Source of the DNA: Flavobacterium sp. WV_118_3
Lineage (GTDB): Bacteria > Bacteroidota > Bacteroidia > Flavobacteriales > Flavobacteriaceae
NCBI RefSeq assembly: GCF_039778605.1
Contig: NZ_CP156060.1
Location: 3,562,001-3,626,000, forward strand
DNA length: 64,000 bases
Direction of reading: 5' to 3'
Below, piece by piece: positions 33,391 through 43,191 of the stretch. Each line of letters starts with the position of its first letter. The first letter of the stretch is position 1. Made by a program: the position numbers and the translations under genes. The notes beneath the pieces were generated by a model, which searched no databases, was not told the origin of the DNA, and saw only the letters and a list, made by a program, of their open reading frames with translations.

Positions 33391-33993
33391 TTAGTTTTTG
33401 TTGTTGTAATGATGTTGGCATTCTCGAAAACGTTGGATCGCATTGGTACTGTTCCAGATCGTTCCCAAAAGCGCGATGTCGTCAAAGCCATTTTCGAATG
33501 CTATTGTCATATTGCTAAGTGTAATTCCGCCCAAAGCAATTAGTTTGGTGTTGTGATTGGTTCTGTTTTTTACAGTTTCCAATAGGTTTTCGGACGATCG
33601 ATAACCGGGTTTGGAAATACTTTCGAAAACCGGACTTAAAAAGGCGTATTGATATATATCTGGTAAGTTGTTGAAACTTTTGACGGAATGAATACCTGTG
33701 GAGTAACACCTGACAGGTTTCAAAAACCGGTCAGGTGTAGCTGGTGCGAATTGCATGCGATCCGATTCCCGGATATGAATCCGGTTTATTCCGAAAGCTT
33801 CCGCGAGCTTATGATGTTGATGTAGTACCAGTCTATCCCGAAACGCAACCGGAAGTTGATCAAGATAATGTTGCATCTCGATTAGCGAAAAATCTGGTTT
33901 TCGGATATGCAACACTGCTAATCCTTCCCGGAACATTTCGGAAATAATTTCGAATTCGTTGGTTACATTATCCGGACAGGTGATTACAATCAT
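33391..33993 (-). CDS. TenI/ThiE-like protein carrying an in-frame palindromic repeat
   Basis: This 200-residue TIM-barrel protein resembles ThiE/TenI (EGLAVLHIRKPD, LVLHQHHKLAEAFG, AFLSPVFESISKPGY, LIALGGITLSN), but the catalytic blocks are less complete than in the neighbouring thiE. In Bacillus subtilis TenI is a thiazole tautomerase, which would fit this operon. Codons 86-96 (TPDRFLKPVRC) are exactly one 33-base copy of the intergenic palindromic repeat, adding 11 residues before the STGIHS strand. Whether the protein remains active cannot be judged. It is placed two bases after thiC. Confidence 0.82.
   Translation of the reverse strand: MIVITCPDNVTNEFEIISEMFREGLAVLHIRKPDFSLIEMQHYLDQLPVAFRDRLVLHQHHKLAEAFGINRIHIRESDRMQFAPATPDRFLKPVRCYSTGIHSVKSFNNLPDIYQYAFLSPVFESISKPGYRSSENLLETVKNRTNHNTKLIALGGITLSNMTIAFENGFDDIALLGTIWNSTNAIQRFRECQHHYNNKN
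33706..33738. repeat. Palindromic repeat, copy 4, inside the TenI/ThiE-like gene
   Basis: ACACCTGACAGGT (33706-33718) and ACCGGTCAGGTGT (33726-33738) around TTTCAAA. One stem base differs (G for T). The 33 bases coincide with codons 86-96 of the minus-strand gene with no frame change. Confidence 0.9.
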
Positions 33994-33995
33994 GA

Positions 33996-35828
<1,833 letters not shown>

Positions 35829-35839
35829 TTAGCAAGTTA

Positions 35840-36046
35840 TCATCCTCCCTGGGTTGCAGAAATGATCAAGATGTGATCGTTTTCGGTGATGTAATGGTTG
35901 GGCCATTCGGTTTTAGGAATAACCGTGTTGTTAATGGCAAGAGCAATACCGTTTTGCTTATCGGGAAGTTCGCGATATAGCAAGTCCTGGACGGTCAGGC
36001 CGTCGTCGGGTATTGTTACGGGTTGATTGTTGATTGTGATTTCCAT
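35840..36046 (-). CDS. thiS: Sulfur carrier protein ThiS
   Basis: A 68-residue ubiquitin-like protein starting MEITINNQPV and ending in the diagnostic Gly-Gly (ISATQGG), where ThiF adenylates it and sulfur is attached for ThiG. It is the first gene of the operon. Its start codon lies in a sequence that can pair with the leader, which is the likely target of the riboswitch. Confidence 0.93.
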   Translation of the reverse strand: MEITINNQPVTIPDDGLTVQDLLYRELPDKQNGIALAINNTVIPKTEWPNHYITENDHILIISATQGG

Positions 36047-36086
36047 TCCTTAAAGTTGTGATATAGGTATGCACTTTAGGAATGGC
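36042..36086 (-). promoter_or_regulatory. thiS start-codon sequester helix (expression platform)
   Basis: In RNA sense, CCATTCCTAAAGT (from 36084) can pair with ACTTTAAGGAATGG (ending 36042), which contains the thiS ATG: 13 pairs with one bulged A. The same upstream strand, as CCTAAAGTG (36080-36072), can instead pair with the 5' P1 arm CACTTTAGG (36190-36182). The two states exclude each other. Confidence 0.7.
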
Positions 36087-36106
36087 TACATAGAATGAAG
36101 TCATTG

Positions 36107-36190
36107 CACTTTTCCCTACGCCAGTATGAACTGGATCAGGTTCAAAGGGTAAAATCTCAGCCTATATGGTATATAGACACCCCTAAAGTG
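36107..36190 (-). promoter_or_regulatory. TPP (THI-box) riboswitch of the thi operon
   Basis: In RNA sense: P1 arms CACTTT (36190-36185) and AAAGTG (36112-36107), AGGGGTGT, CTGAGATTTTACCC, GAACCTGATCCAGTT and the CGTAGGGA end block, a standard thi-box. It controls thiS-thiC-tenI-thiE-thiG-thiH-thiF. Confidence 0.95.
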
Positions 36191-36193
36191 AAG

Positions 36194-36201
36194 CAAATGT
36201 A
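36194..36201 (-). promoter_or_regulatory. -7 box of the thi operon
   Basis: TACATTTG on the minus strand, a match to TAnnTTTG, placing the transcription start at the first riboswitch bases. A -33 TTG is not evident. Confidence 0.5.
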
Positions 36202-36261
36202 CTGTTTAATTTGAAATGTAAATCCGAAAAGTACGGATTTAACATTCGGACGGGATATGGA

Positions 36262-36822
36262 TCAGTTCCGTTTCCAGCAGCTTTCGATATGATCATCTAC
36301 CATGCCGGTGGCTTGCATATGCGCATAAACAACCGTCGATCCGACAAACTTAAAACCTCGTTTTTTAAGGTCTTTACTGATCTGATCGGATAGGGGTGTA
36401 GTGGCCGGAATATCGCGCAAGGTTGTGCGGGTATTTACTATCGGACCATCGCCAGTAAATCCCCAGATATATTTGGAAAAACTGCCAAATTCCTGTTGTA
36501 CCTGCATAAAAGCCTGAGCGTTGGAAACGGCCGCACGCACTTTAAGTTTGTTGCGGATGATACCGGGATTTTCCAATAACTCCTGTATTTTGTCTTCGGT
36601 ATACTGTGCAACGATTGTATAATCGAATTGATCAAAAGCTTCGCGGAAGTTTTCCCGTTTTCGCAAAATGGTAATCCAGCTTAAACCGGCCTGAAAAGTT
36701 TCTAATATTAGAAATTCGAATAGTTTCTGGTCCTCATAAACGGGTACGCCCCATTCTTCGTCGTGATATTTTTCGTATAGTGCGTCGTTTTTGCACCATC
36801 CGCAGCGTTCTTTAGTCTCCAT
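36262..36822 (-). CDS. tag: DNA-3-methyladenine glycosylase I
   Basis: The 186-residue protein starts with the Tag zinc-site region CGWCKNDALYEKYHDEEWGV and has the FEFLILETFQAGLSWITILR helix and VGSTVVYAHMQATGMVDDH, all diagnostic of the constitutive 3-methyladenine glycosylase of the HhH family. It removes 3-methyladenine from alkylated DNA. It overlaps the upstream transporter gene by 11 bases and is probably co-transcribed. Confidence 0.95.
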   Translation of the reverse strand: METKERCGWCKNDALYEKYHDEEWGVPVYEDQKLFEFLILETFQAGLSWITILRKRENFREAFDQFDYTIVAQYTEDKIQELLENPGIIRNKLKVRAAVSNAQAFMQVQQEFGSFSKYIWGFTGDGPIVNTRTTLRDIPATTPLSDQISKDLKKRGFKFVGSTVVYAHMQATGMVDDHIESCWKRN

Positions 36823-37477
36823 CGGATATTGGGTCTTCTGATAAATATTTTTCGATTATATAATGTCCTAAATAAATCATCGGCGTTAAGCAAATCGCAA
36901 TGATCAATTTGAACGTATAGCCGGTTGTGGCCATGTTAATGTATTCGGCAGTGGTGATTTTACCGGTCATCCAAAAGGCGATACCGGAAACGATAAAGCT
37001 GTCGAACAACTGCGAAATTACGGTCGATCCGGTACTTCGGAGCCAGATCATCTTTTTACCGGTTTTGTTGCGTAAAAACCAGAATATAGATACGTCAATG
37101 AGCTGCGAAATAAGGAACGCAATGATACTGGCGATCATAATCCAGATGCCTTGTCCGAATACGGCTTTAAATTGTTCGTCGCTTACGGTACTGATGCCTT
37201 TGGCGGCCGGAATTTGTATGGCTATAAAGAGAATCAGTAGGCAATAGGCGATGAGTCCGGCAGTGATAAACGATAATTTTTTAACACCATCACGGCCGAA
37301 ATGCTCGTTGATCAAGTCGGTAGTGATAAATACCACAGGCCACGGAATGATTCCGATACTCATAATAAAAGGGCCTATCTGGATCAGTTTTCCACCGGTC
37401 AATTCGGCTACAACGGCATTGGCTATAAAGATCCCGGCTAAGATGATATAGACGAGATCCCTTTTGGTTTTAAACAT
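36812..37477 (-). CDS. Queuosine precursor transporter (YhhQ/VUT family)
   Basis: The 221-residue membrane protein has about six helices and the family signatures FIANAVVAELTGGKLIQIG, PWPVVFITTDLINEHFGRD, QLIDVSIFWFLRNKTG and the GSTVISQLFDSFIV segment. In E. coli YhhQ imports preQ0/preQ1 for queuosine synthesis. No preQ1 riboswitch is seen in the short leader. A TAACTTTG -7 box is at 37510-37503 on the minus strand. It shares an operon with tag. Confidence 0.9.
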   Translation of the reverse strand: MFKTKRDLVYIILAGIFIANAVVAELTGGKLIQIGPFIMSIGIIPWPVVFITTDLINEHFGRDGVKKLSFITAGLIAYCLLILFIAIQIPAAKGISTVSDEQFKAVFGQGIWIMIASIIAFLISQLIDVSIFWFLRNKTGKKMIWLRSTGSTVISQLFDSFIVSGIAFWMTGKITTAEYINMATTGYTFKLIIAICLTPMIYLGHYIIEKYLSEDPISDGD

Positions 37478-37535
37478 TTTAGGGTAGTGTTTTTTGTATT
37501 TCCAAAGTTAATGAATTTGTGAATTGCGAAAACAT

Positions 37536-37567
37536 AAAAAAAGCAACCGGATCACGGTTGCTTTTTG
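37536..37567 (-). terminator. Terminator of the TraB/GumN gene
   Basis: AAAAAGCAACCG (37538-37549) and CGGTTGCTTTTT (37555-37566), 5-base loop, immediately beyond the stop codon on the minus strand with a T-run following. Confidence 0.88.
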
Positions 37568-37568
37568 T

Positions 37569-40500
37569 TTAGTATTCTTGGTAAAAGGAGGTGGTATTGT
37601 CTTCGACTTTCCGGAAACTAGCCCTGAAATGATTTTCGTTGAGCGATTGTTCAATAATGGTTTTATACTGTGAAGGTAATTTTTCGGTGTCGATGATCTC
37701 GGTCTTTTCAAAAATCCGGTAGGCTTGTACATTAATACGTTCCCCGTTATGGATAAACGCGATCGGAAGCAGCTGCCTGCTGGTGTTTTCATCGTCTTTT
37801 TTAGCCTTGATCAACTGATAAAAATAATAGCTTATTTTCTTACCGTTGTTTTCAATTACTCTTTTTTCAAGTAGTGAAAGGGAATCATTTTCGGTAAGGC
37901 TTTCAAGATTTAGCAGGGCCGATGTTGCAATTTCTTCATCGGTAAAGCGATCTGAAAAAGAGAAATCCTTTTTGTTGGCCAGCAATTGCAGGGTTACAAA
38001 GTTGGTTTTTGGGTTTTGCAATAAATCATCTGTTTGTTTGCTGTTCAGCCTATTGTTGATGGCATCCAGACGAGCCAGTTCAATATCCACTTCGGTCAGG
38101 TTTAATGCCTTGATTTTTTGTAATAACTGCAACGTGTTTTTGTTGTTTTGCGAATGATACATACTGTTGATATGTAAAATCAGGTTTTCGGACGGTGCTT
38201 CTGTTTCGTAATCGGCTTCGTCTTCCACTTCCTCGTTTTTTTCGATCCAGCTTAGCAGTCGTTTGTATTCCAGTTTGGCATTGGCTGCAATGTTATTGTG
38301 GTAATTTTTCATTTTACCCGGTTGTATAAGACCTTCGTCGAGCATATTGTTATACAGTGACAGGACCGGAGTGCTGTATTCTTTTATAGTGTAATAACGG
38401 AATAGTTCCGGAAACAGGATTTTGCTACCGTTCAGGTCCAGGTTAAAATAGTAAAACAAGGTGCTGATGTCATCCTCGTTATCCGAAAGCGGAAGGTCGT
38501 AATCCAGTAATTCCAGTATTTTTTTATAACCCGCTTTTGATTTTCGCTGTGCCAATATGTTAAGTATGGCTAGTTGTACTGTTGTTTTGGCATCGGGTTT
38601 TTTATAAAAGGTTTCCAAAAGGTTTATACTGCTGTTGTTTTCCAGCGCACCGATTTTGTTTAGGAGTTCGATTAGTGCTGAAGTTTCGCTGTCACGGAAT
38701 TCAAAATGGTTTAAAAAGTCTTTTAGAGTTTGAAAATCCCTATCGGTAATTTTTAACTGGTCAACCGAATTTAAAGCCGAATAACGGATGGTATCGTTTG
38801 TGCTTAGCGCATCGGTACTAAAACGCTCGAGTTTGTTGTCGAATATGGAGCTTTCCGCTTTGTATGGCAACGGATTGAACGACTGGAATGTCTTTTCGAT
38901 AAATGAATCATCATTGTGATAGTCCTTTTGCACCAATGCACGTAACAGGTAATAACCATGTTCCATAAAGACTGCTTTATATTTAATGGCCTGTGTAGAA
39001 TTGTCTTTTGATGATAAGGCTTCAAATACGCGGATGTTCTTTTCTTTGTCGTATTGCTCGGTTTCTTTTAGCAGCGTATAAGTGTCGCCTTTGTCTTTCA
39101 TAATCTCGTTCCACAGTGATGGTTGTAGCCCTTTTCTGCTATAAAGCAGTGGGTTGAGCAGGGAATTTTTGGAGTGGATGTGCAAGTCAAAATCATAATC
39201 AACATTTAGTGCATCGTCGGTATTATAACGGTTTAAAAAGAAATCCCGGAATCTGGTTCGGATACTATCCATGCCTATTTCACTTTCGTATTTGTGAAAC
39301 TGGTAGTATAACAGGTCGACAATTTTACCGGAATCCGATTTTAAACTGTAATTCTGTGATTTTGAAAGGAAGGTGTTTTTTTCGTTGCTTTTTTCGGTAT
39401 CGGGTTTGTAGAATAAGGTTCCGTTGTGCTTTTTGGGTATGGTCACCTGAAATGAATAAAGACTGTCGGTATAGACCTTGTTGGTTGTATTATAGCGGAA
39501 AGGTTCCTTTTGAAACGAATCGAAGAAACGGCGGTTGTCCTTTTCGGTTGCGTTTACGCTGCCTAACAGGTAGTATTTCTGTCCGGATATATAGGTCTTA
39601 AGCCGGATGTCGCGATCGCCTATTTTTGACCGGGATTCAAAGCTTTGTCTGGGCTGGTCGTAATGCGTCGACAGCGAATCGATATGCTGCTGTAAATAGA
39701 ATTCGTAATGGATTTGTTTTTGTTCGTATTCCGAATTTTCAAGGCGATAATCGTGCAACGTTTTTTCGGTTACAAAATAGTAGGCTTTTGTGGCGGGATC
39801 GTATGCCTGGATTTGAATATCGTTTATCTTTTCGGGTGAATTGCCATAAATGCTGTTAAAAACGGGAAGCATTACCGAAAAACCACCTTTAGCGGGGCTG
39901 CTTTTTTCCCAGTTTTGATGTACGGTTTTTATTTTGATGTTTGGAAATACTTCGTTTTCGTATTGACGTACATATTTACCCGGGCCTGTCATTGAAACAG
40001 TGATTATTTCCAGTGGGGTAATATAGAAACGGTGGCGTTGGTTTTGACCGGTTTTGGTGATGTTCTTAATGTCGTAGCCACTGATGCTGTCTTTTTGAAA
40101 ATATTTCTTCTCGAGTATTTTTCCAGGTATGTTTTCAAAAAAGAGACTGTCGATAGTTTTTGGGTTAAAAACAGCCGGGTCTTTTTTCAGGAAAAGGTTC
40201 AGGGCTTGCCGTTTAATGCTAATCACGCCACCATTGGTGAAATCGGGAGCGCCCAGGTTGTTGTCATTTTCCAGTATATTGGGTGTTAACGGCAATTGTA
40301 CCATACTGTCGCTGGTTCCGGACATTTTGTATTTCGGAGCCATAAAGAAATTTTCTATCGCTTCTTTTTTGTTTTTACCCACATCGGTAAAGGAGCCGAA
40401 AACAGGGGTTACCTGATAGCCTTTTTCGCGCAACATACTGATGATTCCTTTTTTGCCGCCCAAATGTGCCGCTCCTACGGCCGAAAAAAGACTTCCTTTG

Positions 40501-41228
40501 TGAGCCAAAGAGTCGATACTTTTGGTCATAATCGTATTCCGATTAGAGATCAGTGCTTCATAGGCTTTTTGTGGGAAGATCATCCGGTAAAGAGAGTCCA
40601 GCATTTCGACGTCTTTTTCGCGGTAGTATTCGGATATGGCGTCGGCTAAACTGCGGTTTTTTAGTAGTTTGTATAAGGCCAGACGGTGTTCTTCCTTCGG
40701 GACAAAATTGTCGGTTTTAATCTGTGACAATGAAAGAAATGAGGTTTTGGTATCTTCCAGTCCTACCACTTTTTTCTTGTGTTTCCGTCCCGTCTGATAG
40801 ATAAACATATCCAGATAGGTGTTTTCCTGATAATCAGCTTTTTTATTGTCGGTACGGGATAACAGACTGTTGAAATAATTGTGAGAGGTAAATATGTTTT
40901 GAAGGTCCTGTTTTTTTACCGGGAACATATAGAAGCCGGAATAAAAGCGGTCCTGAATACTGATTGTAGTATTGGTGAGCAGTTCGTAAGCGTCATTCCA
41001 GGTTTCCGGGTCGCTTTCGTTACCAACCATATCAGCGGCCAGTAAGTGTGTGAAAAAATTATCCGACAGGTGATAGGAGATTTTATCGCTGAGGTGCATT
41101 GTCCCGTAGAGATAGGAATTTTTAGAGAGGCCGTTTCCGGAAATTTCCCATAACAGGCTTTTATTATTCTGAGCCGACAGGATTCCGGAAAAGAAAATTG
41201 CGAATAGGAGGAAAATGATTTTTCTCAA
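37569..41228 (-). CDS. Large TraB/GumN family protein with a ~900-residue uncharacterised region
   Basis: The 1219-residue protein has a signal peptide (IIFLLFAIFFSGILSAQ) and an N-terminal TraB/GumN domain (about 20-290). The paired GxxH motifs are GTMH (in SYLYGTMHLSD) and GAAH (in SAVGAAHLGGKKG), the metal site proposed for this metallopeptidase-like family. Typical members are about 300 residues. The remaining ~900 residues are largely polar, with alternating beta-rich parts and, towards the end, helical segments that could be repeat-like; I do not recognise them. The gene is monocistronic, between tsf and the queuosine transporter, with terminators on both sides. Confidence 0.75.
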   Translation of the reverse strand: MRKIIFLLFAIFFSGILSAQNNKSLLWEISGNGLSKNSYLYGTMHLSDKISYHLSDNFFTHLLAADMVGNESDPETWNDAYELLTNTTISIQDRFYSGFYMFPVKKQDLQNIFTSHNYFNSLLSRTDNKKADYQENTYLDMFIYQTGRKHKKKVVGLEDTKTSFLSLSQIKTDNFVPKEEHRLALYKLLKNRSLADAISEYYREKDVEMLDSLYRMIFPQKAYEALISNRNTIMTKSIDSLAHKGSLFSAVGAAHLGGKKGIISMLREKGYQVTPVFGSFTDVGKNKKEAIENFFMAPKYKMSGTSDSMVQLPLTPNILENDNNLGAPDFTNGGVISIKRQALNLFLKKDPAVFNPKTIDSLFFENIPGKILEKKYFQKDSISGYDIKNITKTGQNQRHRFYITPLEIITVSMTGPGKYVRQYENEVFPNIKIKTVHQNWEKSSPAKGGFSVMLPVFNSIYGNSPEKINDIQIQAYDPATKAYYFVTEKTLHDYRLENSEYEQKQIHYEFYLQQHIDSLSTHYDQPRQSFESRSKIGDRDIRLKTYISGQKYYLLGSVNATEKDNRRFFDSFQKEPFRYNTTNKVYTDSLYSFQVTIPKKHNGTLFYKPDTEKSNEKNTFLSKSQNYSLKSDSGKIVDLLYYQFHKYESEIGMDSIRTRFRDFFLNRYNTDDALNVDYDFDLHIHSKNSLLNPLLYSRKGLQPSLWNEIMKDKGDTYTLLKETEQYDKEKNIRVFEALSSKDNSTQAIKYKAVFMEHGYYLLRALVQKDYHNDDSFIEKTFQSFNPLPYKAESSIFDNKLERFSTDALSTNDTIRYSALNSVDQLKITDRDFQTLKDFLNHFEFRDSETSALIELLNKIGALENNSSINLLETFYKKPDAKTTVQLAILNILAQRKSKAGYKKILELLDYDLPLSDNEDDISTLFYYFNLDLNGSKILFPELFRYYTIKEYSTPVLSLYNNMLDEGLIQPGKMKNYHNNIAANAKLEYKRLLSWIEKNEEVEDEADYETEAPSENLILHINSMYHSQNNKNTLQLLQKIKALNLTEVDIELARLDAINNRLNSKQTDDLLQNPKTNFVTLQLLANKKDFSFSDRFTDEEIATSALLNLESLTENDSLSLLEKRVIENNGKKISYYFYQLIKAKKDDENTSRQLLPIAFIHNGERINVQAYRIFEKTEIIDTEKLPSQYKTIIEQSLNENHFRASFRKVEDNTTSFYQEY

Positions 41229-41257
41229 TTTTGTATTGTTTTAAGAAGTAAAATAAA

Positions 41258-41288
41258 CAAAATAAAACCCCAATCACAGATTGGGGTT
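41258..41288 (-). terminator. Terminator of the ribosomal protein/tsf operon
   Basis: AACCCCAATC (41266-41275) and GATTGGGGTT (41279-41288), ACA-side loop, with a T-rich stretch after the hairpin on the minus strand. Confidence 0.85.
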
Positions 41289-41340
41289 CGTTTTACCATT
41301 GCTGGCAAAATTGTTTTCCGGTAAAACCGGAATAGTGTTA

Positions 41341-42165
41341 TTATGCTAAAGCAGCTCTTTTGAAACCTGTAACAGTTAAAGCTCCGTCTACTGATTTTAC
41401 ATATTCTGTAACGCTCATTTTTGGTTCTTTAATATAATCCTGGTTTACTAAAGTGTTGTCTTTGAAGAAACGTGCTAATTTACCTTTAGCGATGTTGTCT
41501 AACATAGCTTCTGGTTTTCCTTCCTGACGTAGTAAATCTTTAGCGATTTCAATTTCTTTTTCGATGATAGCAGCATCAACACCTTCTTCGTTTAATGCGA
41601 TTGGCGCCATAGCAGCCGCTTGCATTGCTACGTTTCTTGAAGCTTCTTCAGCACCGTCAACGTTAGCTGATAACGCTACTAATGTAGCGATTTTGTTTCC
41701 AGCGTGTATATAAGATCCTACGAATGCTCCTTCTAAACGCTCGAAAGAACCGATTTCGATTTTCTCTCCGATAACTCCTGTTTGCTCGATCAATTTGTCA
41801 GCAACAGTGATTCCATTGAAATCAGATGCTAAAAATTCTTCTTTAGTAGCGAAGTTGATTGCTTGATTCGCTAAATCTGTAGCTAATTTTACGAAACCTT
41901 CGTTTTTACCTACGAAGTCCGTCTCACAGTTAAGTGAAATCACAACACCAGCAGTTTTGTCAGCGTTTACAACAGCGATAACAGCTCCTTCAGTTGACTC
42001 TCTGTCAGAACGGTTAGCAGCAACTTTCTGACCTTTTTTACGTAGGTTTTCGATTGCTAAATCAAAATCTCCATCAGCTTCAACTAAAGCTTTTTTACAA
42101 TCCATCATACCGGCACCGGTAATTTGTCTTAATTTATTTACGTCTGCAGCAGTAATATTTGCCAT
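41341..42165 (-). CDS. tsf: Elongation factor Ts
   Basis: EF-Ts regenerates EF-Tu-GTP. The 274-residue protein has the N-terminal UBA-like domain with VNKLRQITGAGMMDCKKALV and the core NCETDFVGKNEGF, followed by the two-part dimerisation domain (HAGNKIATLVALSAN, VAMQAAAMAP). It is last in the rplM-rpsI-rpsB-tsf series and is separated from rpsB by 105 bases that contain a long stem. Confidence 0.97.
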   Translation of the reverse strand: MANITAADVNKLRQITGAGMMDCKKALVEADGDFDLAIENLRKKGQKVAANRSDRESTEGAVIAVVNADKTAGVVISLNCETDFVGKNEGFVKLATDLANQAINFATKEEFLASDFNGITVADKLIEQTGVIGEKIEIGSFERLEGAFVGSYIHAGNKIATLVALSANVDGAEEASRNVAMQAAAMAPIALNEEGVDAAIIEKEIEIAKDLLRQEGKPEAMLDNIAKGKLARFFKDNTLVNQDYIKEPKMSVTEYVKSVDGALTVTGFKRAALA

Positions 42166-42198
42166 TTTGAAAGTGTTTTATTTTTAGGTTAAAAAAAT

Positions 42199-42255
42199 GA
42201 AGTCGTTATGTTGATAGTCGCCCCAAAAGTAAGCATCCACCAGCATAACGACTTT
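42199..42255 (-). promoter_or_regulatory. Long-stem hairpin between rpsB and tsf
   Basis: GAAGTCGTTATGTTG (42199-42213) and CAGCATAACGACTTT (42241-42255) can pair at 13 of 15 positions, with a 27-base loop. It lies in the rpsB-tsf gap and lacks a long T-run right after it, so an attenuating or processing role is more likely than a full terminator. Confidence 0.5.
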
Positions 42256-42270
42256 ATCATAATGTTATTT

Positions 42271-43038
42271 TTATTCTTCAGTTGAAGTCGTTGTAGCTTC
42301 TGTTTGAGCAGCTGCTACTTCTCCAGCTGGTTGCTCTTCTTTGTCAGATTTTCTGTCAGAAAGTCCTTCAATGATAGCACCACTTACTAAAGATAAAACT
42401 TTGTCGATTGATTTTGAAGCATCATCGTTAGCCGGGATAACATAATCAACCTGACGTGGGTCAGAGTTGGTATCTACCATAGCAAAAACTGGAATGTTTA
42501 ATTTTTGTGCTTCTTTTACAGCGATGTGTTCCGCTTTGATATCCACTACAAACAACGCAGCTGGTAATCGGGTCATATCGGCAATAGAACCTAAGTTTTT
42601 CTCAAGTTTTGCACGAAGACGATCTACCTGTAAACGTTCTTTTTTAGATAATGTCATAAAAGTACCGTCTTTCTTCATTTTATCGATAGAAGCCATTTTC
42701 TTAACAGCTTTACGGATCGTTACGAAGTTAGTCAACATACCACCTGGCCATCTTTCAGTGATGTACGGCATGTTTGCTGCTGCAGCTTTTTCTGCAACGA
42801 TATCTTTTGCTTGTTTTTTGGTAGCTACGAAAAGTACTTTTCTACCAGATGCAGCGATTTTTTTCAAAGCCTCATTAGCCTCTTCGATTTTAGCTGCCGT
42901 TTTATATAGGTTGATAATGTGAATACCATTACGCTCCATATAGATGTAAGGAGCCATGTTTGGATCCCATTTTCTAGTCATGTGTCCGAAGTGAACACCT
43001 GCTTCTAGTAATTCTTTAACTTCTACTTTGTTTGCCAT
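42271..43038 (-). CDS. rpsB: Small ribosomal subunit protein uS2
   Basis: The 255-residue protein has the uS2 signatures LLEAGVHFGHMTRKWDPNM, YKTAAKIEEANEALKKI, ITERWPGGMLTNFVTIRKAV and PVFAMVDTNSDPRQVDYVIP. An ATG 11 codons upstream (43071) is in frame but precedes the conserved start and lies in the structured leader, so 43038 is used. The acidic/threonine-rich tail (AAQTEATTTSTEE) is typical of Bacteroidota. It is followed by tsf as in most bacteria. Confidence 0.96.
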   Translation of the reverse strand: MANKVEVKELLEAGVHFGHMTRKWDPNMAPYIYMERNGIHIINLYKTAAKIEEANEALKKIAASGRKVLFVATKKQAKDIVAEKAAAANMPYITERWPGGMLTNFVTIRKAVKKMASIDKMKKDGTFMTLSKKERLQVDRLRAKLEKNLGSIADMTRLPAALFVVDIKAEHIAVKEAQKLNIPVFAMVDTNSDPRQVDYVIPANDDASKSIDKVLSLVSGAIIEGLSDRKSDKEEQPAGEVAAAQTEATTTSTEE

Positions 43039-43070
43039 TTTGTAATAGTTTACGTTCTGTTGTATTAGCA

Positions 43071-43152
43071 ATGGTGAAGTAGCGGTACATCAGTGAACTG
43101 ATAGTCTGGTCTTCGCCATTTAGATGCTAAACTAATTCCTGCCTCAGCAGGA
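43071..43152 (-). promoter_or_regulatory. Structured leader upstream of rpsB
   Basis: In the 153-base gap between rpsI and rpsB, minus-strand RNA can form three helices: TCCTGC/GCAGGA (43152-43137, TGAG loop); ATGGCGAAG/CTTCACCAT (43119-43111 with 43079-43071, one mismatch); and, enclosed by it, ATCAGT/ACTGAT (43102-43089). The layout suggests an autoregulatory ribosomal-protein leader; the ligand would be uS2 by analogy, which is not proven. Confidence 0.5.
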
Positions 43153-43191
43153 GAGCAACAAAAACTTAGTTTTTTTAATAATAAATAAATA

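Noticed and set aside
15183..33738. Possible CRISPR array from the repeated palindromes
   Set aside because: Copies are kilobases apart with genes between them, not regularly spaced, and no cas genes are present.
37478..37535. preQ1 riboswitch for the queuosine-precursor transporter
   Set aside because: The leader is only about 30 bases from the -7 box to the ATG and lacks the preQ1 hairpin and A-rich tail.
38804..40649. Frames up to 130 codons opposite the TraB/GumN gene
   Set aside because: Low-complexity translations antisense to a continuous 1219-codon gene; no start context or homology.
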